Shown here piece after piece: positions 44,754-53,347 of a stretch of 64,000 nucleotides of DNA; the first letter of the stretch is position 1, and every line of letters starts with the position of its first letter. This DNA is from Elusimicrobiota bacterium (GTDB taxonomy: Bacteria; Elusimicrobiota; Elusimicrobia; UBA1565; JACRDR01). The position numbers and the translations under genes were made by a program. The DNA is taken from NCBI GenBank assembly GCA_016194745.1, contig JACQBA010000016.1:299266-363265 (forward strand). The letters are read 5' to 3'. The notes beneath the pieces are model-generated. The model was given only the letters and a program-made list of their open reading frames with translations. It ran no database searches and was not told the DNA's origin.

Positions 44754-44809
44754 GAAAAGATCATGGGAATCCGCCGGGAGCGCGCATAGGTCCAAATGCG
44801 CACCTTCTT

Positions 44810-45352
44810 TCAGACGCGCTGGACGTACCGCCATTCGCCGGGCGAGAGGCCCGACAGCGAGACGGCGCCGATGCGCGCGCGCACGAGGCGCAAAGTGGGA
44901 TGGCCGATCGCCGCCGTCATGCGCCGGACCTGGCGGTTGCGTCCTTCCGTCAAAGTGAGTTCGAGCCACGCGGTCGGAACCGTGAGGCGCTTGCGGATCG
45001 GCGGGTCGCGCGGGGGAAGGCGGGGCTCTTTGGACAGCAGGCTCGCCTCGCACGGCCGCGTCGGACCGTCGCTGAGAGTCACTCCGGCCGCGAGCGCCTT
45101 GAGGCTCGCTTCGGAAGGGACGCGCTCCACTTGCGCCCAATACGTGCGGGGGTGCTTGAAGGAAGGGTCGGTCAAGCGGTGCTGCAGCTCGCCGTCGTCG
45201 GTCAGGATGAGCAGGCCTTCGCTGTCATGGTCGAGCCGCCCCGCGGGATAGACGCCGCGCGGGATGCCGAAGTCGGCGAGCGTCGGGTGCCCCGCCATGG
45301 GCGTAAACTGGGACAGTACGCCGTAAGGCTTGTAGAACGCGATGGTCTTCAT
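44810..45352 (-). CDS. rluE: RsuA/RluE-type 23S rRNA pseudouridine synthase
   Basis: 180 residues. [16 protein letters not shown], then [20 protein letters not shown] (residues 34-53) with the catalytic Asp in [10 protein letters not shown], then [21 protein letters not shown], all typical of the RsuA/RluB/E/F group. It lacks the N-terminal S4 domain, as RluE does, and its length fits RluE, which modifies 23S rRNA U2457 in E. coli. The target here is inferred. It is divergent from the gene at 45514. Confidence 0.88.
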   Translation of the reverse strand: MKTIAFYKPYGVLSQFTPMAGHPTLADFGIPRGVYPAGRLDHDSEGLLILTDDGELQHRLTDPSFKHPRTYWAQVERVPSEASLKALAAGVTLSDGPTRPCEASLLSKEPRLPPRDPPIRKRLTVPTAWLELTLTEGRNRQVRRMTAAIGHPTLRLVRARIGAVSLSGLSPGEWRYVQRV

Positions 45353-45411
45353 GCGGCGCTTATTAAGTTAGCAAACTGCCGAGGCAGCTTGCCCGCGCGC
45401 CGCTATTCTCG

Positions 45412-45437
45412 ACATATAGGACCTTAGTCCTATATGT
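45412..45437. promoter_or_regulatory. 11-bp inverted repeat in a divergent promoter region
   Basis: ACATATAGGAC (45412-45422) and its exact complement (45427-45437) flank CTTA. It lies between the divergent rluE-like gene and the secreted protein at 45514. A second smaller repeat, GGCCTA...TAGGCC, follows within 30 bases. It could be an operator or an RNA hairpin in the leader of the plus-strand gene. Confidence 0.5.
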
Positions 45438-45513
45438 TGTAGTCCAAAGGCCTATGAAAATTTTAGGCCGAAGGACGGAGGTTCCTTGTCGACCACCGGA
45501 GTACTCTTTTGGC

Positions 45514-47973
45514 ATGAAGCGGCGGTTCGCAGGGGCCGTGCTGGCGGCGTGGATCGCGGGACAGTCCGCGTGCCCGTCTTTGTCCTACGCGGCCTTGCCG
45601 AAGGATCCGCCGGTCGACGACGAGGCGGATACGTCCAAGACGGCCGTCCGGCCCGCGGCCAAGAAGGACAAAGACAAGGCGCCGGCCGCCGCTCTTGAGA
45701 AGGATTGTCCCCCGGCCGACGCGAAATGCAGGACGGCGCGCCGGACCGAGGCGGAAGCCGAGGTCGACGAGTCGGGCAAGCCGGTGACGCTCACGCTGGC
45801 GGACGCGCGCATCGCGGGCGGCGTCATCCCGCGCGCGGTCGTGCTCGCGGAGCGGCCGGAACTTCTCGGACCGGCGCCTTCGGTCCGGGCGCGGATGCCC
45901 CGCTACGCCCAAGCGGTCACGGCTCCCGGCACCGTGTACGACGGCGGCCTGCCGGGATATACCCCTTCCACCGATCTTCGCCGCCCCGATGAAGTTCGAG
46001 TCCCGCCGGTGCGGGAGGGACGCGAGCCCGGGGCGCTGGACGAAGAGTGCCCGCCCTCCCACCCCTGCGGGCTGAGAACGGCGGAGCCGGCCGCGCTGTC
46101 CAAGGCGCTGCGGCACCTGCCGTTCGCGGCGGGCAACGACGAGCAGACGATCCAGATCATGCGGCATCTGTCCGAGGCGGAGGTCAAGAACTATGATGCC
46201 CATTTGAGGGCGGTCGTGACGTCCTCGAACGCGACGGAGTGGATGAAGGAGGCCGCCATCAAGGCGCTCGGCCGCCGGGCCGCCGACGACGGCGTGCGCG
46301 CGTTCCTTCTGGAGCACGGACTCAAGGGGGGCAGCAAGTTCGAGACGGAGGACGCGTTGACCGGGTATCTCAACGGCCTCATTCCTCCCAGCTCCTATGC
46401 CCACCGCGCCGACGGGCTGTATCCCGAGCTCAAGGACAATCCGGACCTGCGGAAGTGGGCGAAGCAGGCGCCCGAGATCGTCAATCGAATACTGGAGGTC
46501 TCCGCTGACAGTCCCGGTAACTCCTCGTTCCTGCATCGGACGCTGAACCTCTTGAATTACATGAACGCCGCGGACAAGCTCGCATTCTTCCGCGAGTTCA
46601 AGGACCCGGTGAGGCTGATGTCCATCCTCAACGTCCACGGCACCGTCGACGTCGGGGAGCGCACGGGGATGCACTCGGACACGGCCGGCGTGCTGTATCA
46701 GCGGTTCCTGGAGCTTTCCGCCTCGGAGAAACGAGGGCTCGCGTCGGTGTTGGCCGCGTCTCCCGATCATTTACGCGGGGACATCCTCGACAAGCTCAAC
46801 CGCTTCGGCATCATCGCCAAGGAGCTCGAGCGGGAAGCGAAAGACCCCAAGCTCCACGAGGGAGTTCGCTTGCTGACGGCGCTCCCGAAGCTGATGTTCG
46901 AGACGCCGAACGTCGACTCCCGCGTATTGCTCTCGATGTTCGCGGCCGCAATGCAGGGGCCGCGGGGGAAAGATTTCATCGCGACTTTGGTGGCCGCGAT
47001 GCCGGACAACCCCCGCGACATCGCGTCGCTGCTCGAGCTTCATAAGGAAAAGCTCTCTCCCGACCAGCGCCTCGCCGTCGCCCGCACGCTCGACGAGCAT
47101 CCCGGGGCGAAGCAGTTCTTGGCGAACTACCAGAATCTCCCCGCGATCTACGGCTCGGACCTATGGCTCCGCCCGGGACCCCGCAACTTCTACGTCGCGA
47201 TGAGTCAACCCGAGTTCCTGCCGCAGCTCGAGGCGGGGTTGCGCGCGGCGGGGATCCGGCTCAAAAGCCGCACTGGGGCGATCTCGGAGTACACCGGGGT
47301 CGTCAACGGCAAGGTCGTCAACTATAAGGTCGAGACGTTTGATACGGCGGGGGGCTGGAAAAACAAGAAGGACGTGGCGAACGCCCTCTTTAACTGTATG
47401 ACCGACCAGTCCTCGCACGGCTGCGTCTACCGCGGCCACGCGACGTCGTGGGACCGGATCGACCCGCGCTTCGTCACGACCCAGTTCAACGGCAAGGCGT
47501 TTTTCGACGGCGGCTGCGACAGCAAGGCGAACAGCTGGCTCATGCGCAACTGCCCCAACTGCGTCGGCTGGTGGACCACCGAGACGGCCTACGGGGCGAA
47601 GAATACCGCCTTCTTCACGGAAGGCGCGAAGATGCTCGCCGCCGGGCAGGACTTTCCGACGATGAACGCGACCTATCAGCGCCGGATGCCCGGCATCGTC
47701 GGCGCCTTCACCGGCCATTGGAGCATCGGCCGCGCGTTCGCGGCGGCGACGGAACGCGAATTCGACCCGCCGATCCCGCAGATCCGACGCGACCGCCGCA
47801 ACGAAGGCAACGGCCGGGACACGCGAGGGGAGAGGCGCGCGCCGGCGGCGCCCTATGCAGACAACCCGGGGTGCTACCGCGGGATCGGTCCCGCCTGCCC
47901 GCCGTCCAACGTTCGAATCGAGACGGGGGTGGAGCGAACGCGCCGCCGGCTCATGGAAGACCTCCACCGCTAG
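45514..47973 (+). CDS. large exported protein, candidate clan CD (C25/caspase-like) cysteine peptidase
   Basis: 819 residues from ATG 45514; an earlier in-frame ATG (45454) would bury the signal peptide (residues 1-27, ending SLSYA). A Lys/Ala/Asp-rich linker follows, then helical HEAT-like repeats (about 195-560: EWMKEAAIKALGRRAADDGV and similar). Residues 580-735 are alpha/beta: CVYRGHATSWDRIDP holds His642 and KAFFDGGCDSKANSW holds Cys668 at the end of a hydrophobic strand. That spacing and GHxxxxW resemble the His/Cys dyad of gingipains. The tail is Arg/Pro-rich. I do not recognise the whole protein; the peptidase idea is inference from this motif pair. Confidence 0.6.
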   Translation: MKRRFAGAVLAAWIAGQSACPSLSYAALPKDPPVDDEADTSKTAVRPAAKKDKDKAPAAALEKDCPPADAKCRTARRTEAEAEVDESGKPVTLTLADARIAGGVIPRAVVLAERPELLGPAPSVRARMPRYAQAVTAPGTVYDGGLPGYTPSTDLRRPDEVRVPPVREGREPGALDEECPPSHPCGLRTAEPAALSKALRHLPFAAGNDEQTIQIMRHLSEAEVKNYDAHLRAVVTSSNATEWMKEAAIKALGRRAADDGVRAFLLEHGLKGGSKFETEDALTGYLNGLIPPSSYAHRADGLYPELKDNPDLRKWAKQAPEIVNRILEVSADSPGNSSFLHRTLNLLNYMNAADKLAFFREFKDPVRLMSILNVHGTVDVGERTGMHSDTAGVLYQRFLELSASEKRGLASVLAASPDHLRGDILDKLNRFGIIAKELEREAKDPKLHEGVRLLTALPKLMFETPNVDSRVLLSMFAAAMQGPRGKDFIATLVAAMPDNPRDIASLLELHKEKLSPDQRLAVARTLDEHPGAKQFLANYQNLPAIYGSDLWLRPGPRNFYVAMSQPEFLPQLEAGLRAAGIRLKSRTGAISEYTGVVNGKVVNYKVETFDTAGGWKNKKDVANALFNCMTDQSSHGCVYRGHATSWDRIDPRFVTTQFNGKAFFDGGCDSKANSWLMRNCPNCVGWWTTETAYGAKNTAFFTEGAKMLAAGQDFPTMNATYQRRMPGIVGAFTGHWSIGRAFAAATEREFDPPIPQIRRDRRNEGNGRDTRGERRAPAAPYADNPGCYRGIGPACPPSNVRIETGVERTRRRLMEDLHR

Positions 47974-48021
47974 CGTGCCGTCGCGGTCCATCACCGCCCC
48001 GCCGGGTCCTTCGACGTAAGC

Positions 48022-48027
48022 TATAAT
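48022..48027 (+). promoter_or_regulatory. consensus -10 of the ABC-F gene
   Basis: A perfect TATAAT ends 11 bases before ATG 48039, giving a leader of about five bases. No -35 at the usual spacing. Confidence 0.55.
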
Positions 48028-48038
48028 CTCTCTTCCGC

Positions 48039-49823
48039 ATGATCACGATCCGCAAGGTCCACAAGTCGTTCGGCGCCCAGACGCTTTTCGAGGACGCCAC
48101 GCTCCAGATCAACGACGGCGACCGCTTCGCGCTCGTGGGGCCGAACGGGGCCGGCAAGTCGACGCTGTTTCGCATGCTGCTCGGACAAGTCGAGCCCGAC
48201 GCGGGGGAGATCGTGCTGCGGCGGGGCCTGCAGAAAGGCTATCTGCCCCAGGAAAACGCGCCCTTGGGCGACGGCACGGTGCTCGAGGCGGCGCTGCGTT
48301 CCTCTCCGGACGCCGACGACCGGCTCGCGGCGAAAGCGAAGGCGATCCTCATGGGGCTCAGCTTCAAGACCTCGGACTTCGACAAGCGCGTCGATACCCT
48401 GAGCGGCGGCTGGGCGATGCGCGCGGCCCTGGCGAGCCTCCTGGTCGCGGAGCCGGACCTCCTCATGCTCGACGAGCCGACGAACCATCTCGATCTGGAC
48501 TCTCTCCTGTGGCTGCAGGAGTACCTCAAGGTGTACCGCGGCGCGATCTTCCTCATCTCGCACGACCGCGCTTTCCTCAACGGGGTCTGCAGCGCGATCG
48601 TGAGCGTCCAGGACCAGACGCTCAAGGTCTATCCCGGTGACTACGAGGGCTTCGTCGCCGAGCGCGAGGCGGAGCGACGTCGCCTGGAATCCGCGTGGCG
48701 GCGGCAGCAGGAAGAGATCGCGCAGATGCAGGAGTTCATCGACCGCAACCGCGCCCGCGCCTCGACCGCGAGCCGCGCGCAGAGCATGATCAAGCGCCTC
48801 GACAAGCTCGAGCGCATCGAGCTGCCGCCGGACGCCAAGAAGATCTCGATTCGCTTTCCGCAGCCGACCCGCACCGCCGAACGCGTGCTCACCTTGAAGA
48901 ATCTCCACAAGTCCTACGGCCCGGTCCAAGTCTACAGAGGCCTCGACTTCGAGCTCATCCGCGGCTGGAAGATGGCGTTCGTCGGGCACAACGGCGCGGG
49001 GAAGTCCACCTTGCTCAAGCTCCTGGCCGGCGTCCTCCCGTTCGAGTCCGGCGAGCGGATCGTGGGCAACAACGTGAAGGTCGGCTACTACTCCCAGCAC
49101 CGCGCGCTGTCGCTGCGCCCCGGCAAGACCGTGCTCCAGGAGGCGATGGACAACGACCGCATCAACCCGGACCTGCTTGTCCGCACCGTCCTCGGCACGT
49201 TCCTCTTCCCCGGCGACACGGTGTTCAAGAAGGTGGAGCACTTGAGCGGCGGGGAGAAGAGCCGCTTGGCGCTCGTGCAGTTCCTGCTCGACCCGCCCAA
49301 CGTCCTCCTCATGGACGAGCCGACGACGCACCTCGACATGGCGAGCGTGGACGCCCTGATCGAGGCGCTCAAGGCCTTCGAGGGGACGCTGTGCGTCATC
49401 AGCCACGACGTCTACTTCCTCAACGCCCTCGCGGACCACGTCGTCCACGTCGACCACGGCAAGGTGACGCTCTATCCGGGCAATTACGAGTACTTCGAGC
49501 GGCGCCAGCAGCAGCTTCAGGAAGAAGCGGAGCTGGGCGCCGCGCTCGATCCCGACGACGCGCCCGCGGGCGAGCCCGTCTCCGTAGGCAACCCGAAGGA
49601 GGAGCGCCGGCGGCGCGCCGAAGAGCGGAGGCTCGCCAAGGACCGCGAGCGCCTCTCCTCCGAGATAGACAAAGCGCAGGCCCGCGTCGAGGAGCTCGCG
49701 CGCCAGCTCCAGGACCCGGCGGTCTACCAGGATTTCGCCAAGGTGAAGGCGATCGGCGACGAGATGAAGGCCCTGCAGGAGTCGATCGCGGCCAAGGAAG
49801 CGGAGCGCGCGAAAGGGGCCTAG
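48039..49823 (+). CDS. ABC-F family ATPase (ribosome-associated, Uup/YheS-like)
   Basis: 594 residues, two ABC domains and no membrane helix. The first Walker A is GPNGAGKST (residues 34-42), with signature LSGGWAMRAALASLL and LDEPTNHLDLDSL. The second has GHNGAGKSTLLKLL (Lys322), LSGGEKSRLALVQFLL and MDEPTTHLDMAS. A charged helical linker (P-tract interaction motif) separates them, and a C-terminal coiled coil (about 510-590) is present, as in Uup. ABC-F proteins act at the ribosome E site to relieve stalling or, in some cases, give antibiotic protection. The stop overlaps the convergent peptidase gene. Confidence 0.9.
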   Translation: MITIRKVHKSFGAQTLFEDATLQINDGDRFALVGPNGAGKSTLFRMLLGQVEPDAGEIVLRRGLQKGYLPQENAPLGDGTVLEAALRSSPDADDRLAAKAKAILMGLSFKTSDFDKRVDTLSGGWAMRAALASLLVAEPDLLMLDEPTNHLDLDSLLWLQEYLKVYRGAIFLISHDRAFLNGVCSAIVSVQDQTLKVYPGDYEGFVAEREAERRRLESAWRRQQEEIAQMQEFIDRNRARASTASRAQSMIKRLDKLERIELPPDAKKISIRFPQPTRTAERVLTLKNLHKSYGPVQVYRGLDFELIRGWKMAFVGHNGAGKSTLLKLLAGVLPFESGERIVGNNVKVGYYSQHRALSLRPGKTVLQEAMDNDRINPDLLVRTVLGTFLFPGDTVFKKVEHLSGGEKSRLALVQFLLDPPNVLLMDEPTTHLDMASVDALIEALKAFEGTLCVISHDVYFLNALADHVVHVDHGKVTLYPGNYEYFERRQQQLQEEAELGAALDPDDAPAGEPVSVGNPKEERRRRAEERRLAKDRERLSSEIDKAQARVEELARQLQDPAVYQDFAKVKAIGDEMKALQESIAAKEAERAKGA

Positions 49824-50842
49824 CTCCCCGGGCGCGCCGACAGCCAGTCCCGCAGCGCCTGCCGCGGGCGCCGCTTGTCCAGAGACTTGAGCAGAGAGAG
49901 CGTCTTTCTCCAGTCGCCTCCGAGACGCTCGTGCGCGGCCTGGAAGTCGCCCAAGTTCTCGTGGTAGCGCCGGTGCGCGCGGACCACGGCGTTGTTGATC
50001 GTCTCGACGCCGTGCCGCTTGGCCGCGCGCGCGAAAATCTCCTTGCGCTTCTCGAGCTTCTCCGCCTCGGGGACCCGGGAGCGGTAGAGGGTCTCGAGCT
50101 CCCGGTACGTCTCCTCCCACGCGGCGTCGCCGGTGCCTGAGGCGGCGAGGACCGACGCCCACGCATTTGCCTCGGCCGACTCCGGTCCGAACCTCTTGTT
50201 CAGGAAATCCAAGGCGCTCCGCTGGCCGACGAAAGTCGCAACGGACTCGTTGAAGTCTCCGGAGCTCTTGAAGTAGATGACGGCATGCGTCATTTCGTGG
50301 AGCAGGGTGTCCGCGACGTGTCCCGGAGAGACGTCGAGCATCGACGAGAGCAGCGGGTCCCGGAGCCAGCCGAGCGTGCTGTAGGCGCGGATGCCGCCCA
50401 CGAGCGTGTCGTGGCCGCGGCGCTCGAGCGCGGCCGCTTCCTTCAGGGCGTCCGCGCGGTCGAAGTAGCCCTTATACGGCACCCGGCCGACGAACGGGAA
50501 CCACCATTCGTAGGGATCGAGCGAGGTTTTGGGGCAGGCCGTGACGGCGTAGGTCACGTAGGGCCGGTCCAAGGCCACGAAGTCGGCGTAATTCTTGGTC
50601 GGCGGCATCCCGAGGACCTCGGCGGCAAAGGCGCGGACCTCGAGCACGAGACGGAGCTTGGCGGCGGTGTCGGGAGGGGTGGAGGGATCTGCCAGCACCG
50701 TCTCGATCGGCCGGCGGCGGGAGACGACGCCGCGGTGCCCCCGCCAGCTTTTATAGAGGTAGGCGGGGGAGCAGGCCTCGAAAGCCAGGACCAGGGTTAC
50801 GAGGGCGACGATCCTGGCGGCGGGGGAAGCGGCGCGCCTCAC
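49820..50842 (-). CDS. lipoprotein zinc aminopeptidase (COG4324-like)
   Basis: 340 residues from GTG 50842. Signal peptide with lipobox LAFEAC (lipidated Cys near residue 24). The zinc site is LLHEMTHAVIYF (His182, Glu183, His186), with NESVATFVG downstream providing the likely third ligand Glu. This matches predicted aminopeptidases of the COG4324 type. The sequence CSPAYLYKSWRGH after the lipobox is typical. It would sit in the periplasm attached to a membrane. GTG overlaps the mazG stop (GTGA), so the two are co-translated. Confidence 0.85.
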   Translation of the reverse strand: MRRAASPAARIVALVTLVLAFEACSPAYLYKSWRGHRGVVSRRRPIETVLADPSTPPDTAAKLRLVLEVRAFAAEVLGMPPTKNYADFVALDRPYVTYAVTACPKTSLDPYEWWFPFVGRVPYKGYFDRADALKEAAALERRGHDTLVGGIRAYSTLGWLRDPLLSSMLDVSPGHVADTLLHEMTHAVIYFKSSGDFNESVATFVGQRSALDFLNKRFGPESAEANAWASVLAASGTGDAAWEETYRELETLYRSRVPEAEKLEKRKEIFARAAKRHGVETINNAVVRAHRRYHENLGDFQAAHERLGGDWRKTLSLLKSLDKRRPRQALRDWLSARPGS

Positions 50843-51300
50843 CGGGATGCGGCGCGCTTGCGGGCGAGGTCCCGCGCGCGCAGGCGACGCTCGTCGGCCT
50901 TGATGTCCTTCCAGTTCCGCACGACGTCGCCGGCGGTCTTGATGCTCGCCGTTCGCGACGACGGCCCCGACGTCCCGAACACGTGCGGATGCCGGCGCAC
51001 GAGCTTGAGCGCCTGGCTGCCCGCGACGTCCTGGATGTCGAAGCGTCCTGCTTCCTCCGCGATGCGCGCGTGGAGGAACACCTGCAGGAGGATGTCGCCG
51101 AGCTCGTCCTCGATCTCGTGAGCGCGGCCGCGGCGCAGCGCCTCCTCGAGCTCCCGGGCCTCCTCGCGCAGGTATCGGATCAGGGAACGGTGGGTCTGCT
51201 TTCGGTCCCACGGGCAGCCGCCGGGCGAGCGGAGGCGGGCGACCACGGCCGCGAGGCGGTCCAGACCGCGGTTCGCCAGTCTCTTGCTCCTCGGCGGCAT
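50839..51300 (-). CDS. mazG: MazG-type nucleoside triphosphate pyrophosphohydrolase, single domain
   Basis: 153 residues. SPGGCPWDRKQTHRSL then REEARELEEALRR and EDELGDILLQVFLHARIAEE, with the EExxE and ExxD Mg-binding acidic residues, are characteristic. NWKDIKADER near the end matches full-length MazG. It has one MazG domain, whereas E. coli MazG has two. It hydrolyses NTPs, probably as house-cleaning. The ATG at 51300 is preferred because similarity starts there. Six bases separate it from the rhodanese stop upstream. Confidence 0.9.
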   Translation of the reverse strand: MPPRSKRLANRGLDRLAAVVARLRSPGGCPWDRKQTHRSLIRYLREEARELEEALRRGRAHEIEDELGDILLQVFLHARIAEEAGRFDIQDVAGSQALKLVRRHPHVFGTSGPSSRTASIKTAGDVVRNWKDIKADERRLRARDLARKRAASR

Positions 51301-51305
51301 GCGGC

Positions 51306-51659
51306 CTATAGGATGCGCGACAGCGGTTGTTCCGCTTCGCTCCAGTCTTGGAGGCCGCCCTCGTAGGCGAGGACCCGGGTGTAGCCCAGCTGCGTGAGCG
51401 TCTCGGCCGCCTGCTTCGAGGCCGGGCATTGCGGCCCCCCGCAGTACACGACGATTGGATCGTCCTTGCCGGCCTTTTCCGCCGCGCTCTTCGCCGTGAT
51501 CGTATCGACCGGGAACCATTTCGAGCCGGGGATATTCGCCTCGGGCTTGAAATGCTCCTGCGTCAGCACGTTCCACAGGTGGAACGTCTCCCTCGCGTCG
51601 ATGCGCTTCTTGAGTTCGTTTCGCCCGATGAGACCGTATTTGTGCGTGAGCGTGCTCAT
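51306..51659 (-). CDS. rhodanese-like sulfurtransferase
   Basis: 117 residues, a single rhodanese domain. The active-site loop is VVYCGGPQCPASKQAAE with Cys73 as sulfur carrier; the earlier FHLWNVLTQEHFKPEANIPG matches the domain's first half. GGAGG seven bases before ATG 51659 supports the start. Possible roles are thiosulfate or persulfide transfer in the cytoplasm. It heads a three-gene minus-strand unit with mazG and the lipoprotein peptidase. Confidence 0.88.
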   Translation of the reverse strand: MSTLTHKYGLIGRNELKKRIDARETFHLWNVLTQEHFKPEANIPGSKWFPVDTITAKSAAEKAGKDDPIVVYCGGPQCPASKQAAETLTQLGYTRVLAYEGGLQDWSEAEQPLSRIL

Positions 51660-51771
51660 GGTCGAACCTCCGTGCGCTCTATGGGCGGGCGAGGCGAAGG
51701 CGCGGCTCCGACAGCCCGTCAGGCATAGTATAGGTCGCGTGCCGGCGCTTGCCAAGTGGGGGCGGAACTTT

Positions 51772-51780
51772 TGGTAGACT
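51772..51780 (+). promoter_or_regulatory. extended -10 of the DUF4139-type gene
   Basis: TGG followed by TAGACT (51775-51780); a TTGCCA lies 20 bases further upstream (51749-51754). The leader would be about 45 bases and contains GGGAGG nine bases before ATG 51834. Confidence 0.4.
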
Positions 51781-51833
51781 CCGGTGTCCTAAAGATAGCT
51801 CGGAAGTCTGGCATCGAAACGGGAGGGTCTCTC

Positions 51834-53270
51834 ATGAAGACGCGGATGACGGTTGCCGTGGCTGCGCTCTGCGCGGCCGCCGGACTGACGTCGGGCGCGG
51901 GCGCGATGGAGGTCACGGTCTACAACCAGAACCTCGGCCTCGTGACGGAGACGCGGTCCTTCGCCCTCAAGTCCGGGGCCAACGACATCAAGGTCAACGA
52001 CGTCGCGGCCCAGATCGATCCGACGAGCGTCCACTTCAAGTCCCTCACGGCGCCGGACGCGGTAACCGTGGTGGAGCAGAACTTCGAGTACGACCTGATC
52101 AACCAGGACAAGCTCCTCGAGAAGTACCTCGGCAAGGAGATCGAGCTCGAGCGTTTCCTGGGCGTCGGGGGCGACCGCCGCGAGGTCGTGAAGGGGACGC
52201 TCCTCTCCCACCGCGGCGGCAGCAAGGTGATCCAGGCGAACGGCAAGATCTACCTCAACCCGCCCGGCAACCCCGTCCTGCCCGAGCTTCCCGAGGGCCT
52301 TATTTCCAAGCCCACGCTCTTGTGGCAGCTCGCGGCCCGCAAGGGAGGCACCCATTCCTGCGAGATCAGCTACCTGACCGCCGGCATGGGCTGGCATGCG
52401 GACTACGTGCTGTCCCTGTCTCCCAAGGACGACGCGATCGATCTTAACGCCTGGGTGACGATCGACAACAACTCGGGCGCGACCTACAAGGATGCCAGGC
52501 TCAAGCTCGTGGCGGGCGACGTCCATCGCGCCCAGCCGCCGATGGCCCCGATGGCGATGGCGGGCCGGATGGCGTCCATGGCGGAGTCGGCCGACGCGGC
52601 ACCGCAATTCCGCGAGAACGCGTTCTTCGAGTACCACATGTACACGCTGCAGCGTCCGACGACTCTAAAGGAGAGCGAGACGAAGCAGATCGAGATGGCC
52701 TCCGCCCAGGAAGCCCCGGTCAAGAAGCTCTTCATCTACGACGGCGCGAGCGGCTACGGCGCCGACTACAACGAGTACACCCGAAGCGATCCGAACTACG
52801 GGATCGCGGGCCAGAAGAAGGTCTGGGTGATGCTCGAGTTCAAGAACTCCAAGGACAACAAGCTCGGCATGCCGCTGCCGGCCGGGCGCATCCGCGTTTA
52901 CAAGAAGCAGGATGACGGCGCGCTCGGGTTCGTCGGCGAGGACAACATCGACCACACGCCCAAGGACGAAAAGGTGCGCGTGCGCATGGGCAACGCCTTC
53001 GACGTGGTCGGCGAGCGCAAGCGCTCGAACTTCCTGTCCGACGCGCGCAAGCGGTGGTTCGAGGAGTCCTTCGAGATCAAACTGCGCAACCATAAGTCGG
53101 AGGACATCACGGTCCGGGTGGTGGAGCATCTCTACCGCTGGAACCAGTGGAAGCTAACCGAGAACTCGCACGACTTCAAGAAGAAGGACGCCCAGACCGT
53201 CGAGTTCGAGGTGCCGGTCAAGAAGGACGGCGAGACGGTCGTGACCTATACGGTGAAGTACTCCTGGTAG
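51834..53270 (+). CDS. exported DUF4139-type beta-rich protein
   Basis: 478 residues. Signal peptide 1-25 (ending GAGA|MEVTVYNQNLGLV). The start VTVYNQNLGLVTETRSFALK and the later NAWVTIDNNSGATYKDARLKLVAGDV are hallmarks of the DUF4139 family, as is the C-terminal VVEHLYRWNQWKLTENSHDF followed by VEFEVPVKKDGETVVTY. No catalytic residues are known. A Met/Pro-rich loop (PPMAPMAMAGRMASMAES) sits in the middle. The protein is probably periplasmic or surface-attached. It stands alone, divergent from the rhodanese. Confidence 0.82.
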   Translation: MKTRMTVAVAALCAAAGLTSGAGAMEVTVYNQNLGLVTETRSFALKSGANDIKVNDVAAQIDPTSVHFKSLTAPDAVTVVEQNFEYDLINQDKLLEKYLGKEIELERFLGVGGDRREVVKGTLLSHRGGSKVIQANGKIYLNPPGNPVLPELPEGLISKPTLLWQLAARKGGTHSCEISYLTAGMGWHADYVLSLSPKDDAIDLNAWVTIDNNSGATYKDARLKLVAGDVHRAQPPMAPMAMAGRMASMAESADAAPQFRENAFFEYHMYTLQRPTTLKESETKQIEMASAQEAPVKKLFIYDGASGYGADYNEYTRSDPNYGIAGQKKVWVMLEFKNSKDNKLGMPLPAGRIRVYKKQDDGALGFVGEDNIDHTPKDEKVRVRMGNAFDVVGERKRSNFLSDARKRWFEESFEIKLRNHKSEDITVRVVEHLYRWNQWKLTENSHDFKKKDAQTVEFEVPVKKDGETVVTYTVKYSW

Positions 53271-53331
53271 CGAGCCGGTCGCCCGGCGCGACGCCTCCGA
53301 CGGCGCCCGAATTGCCGCCGGGAACCCAAAA

Positions 53332-53340
53332 TGTTACAGT
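53332..53340 (+). promoter_or_regulatory. extended -10 of the isomerase operon
   Basis: TGT followed by TACAGT (53335-53340), seven bases before ATG 53348, so the first gene is predicted to be leaderless. Confidence 0.45.
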
Positions 53341-53347
53341 TGGGTAG

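Noticed and set aside
48021..50162. 713-codon minus-strand frame opposite the ABC-F gene
   Set aside because: No domain or motif, and complete overlap with a well-supported ABC-F protein.
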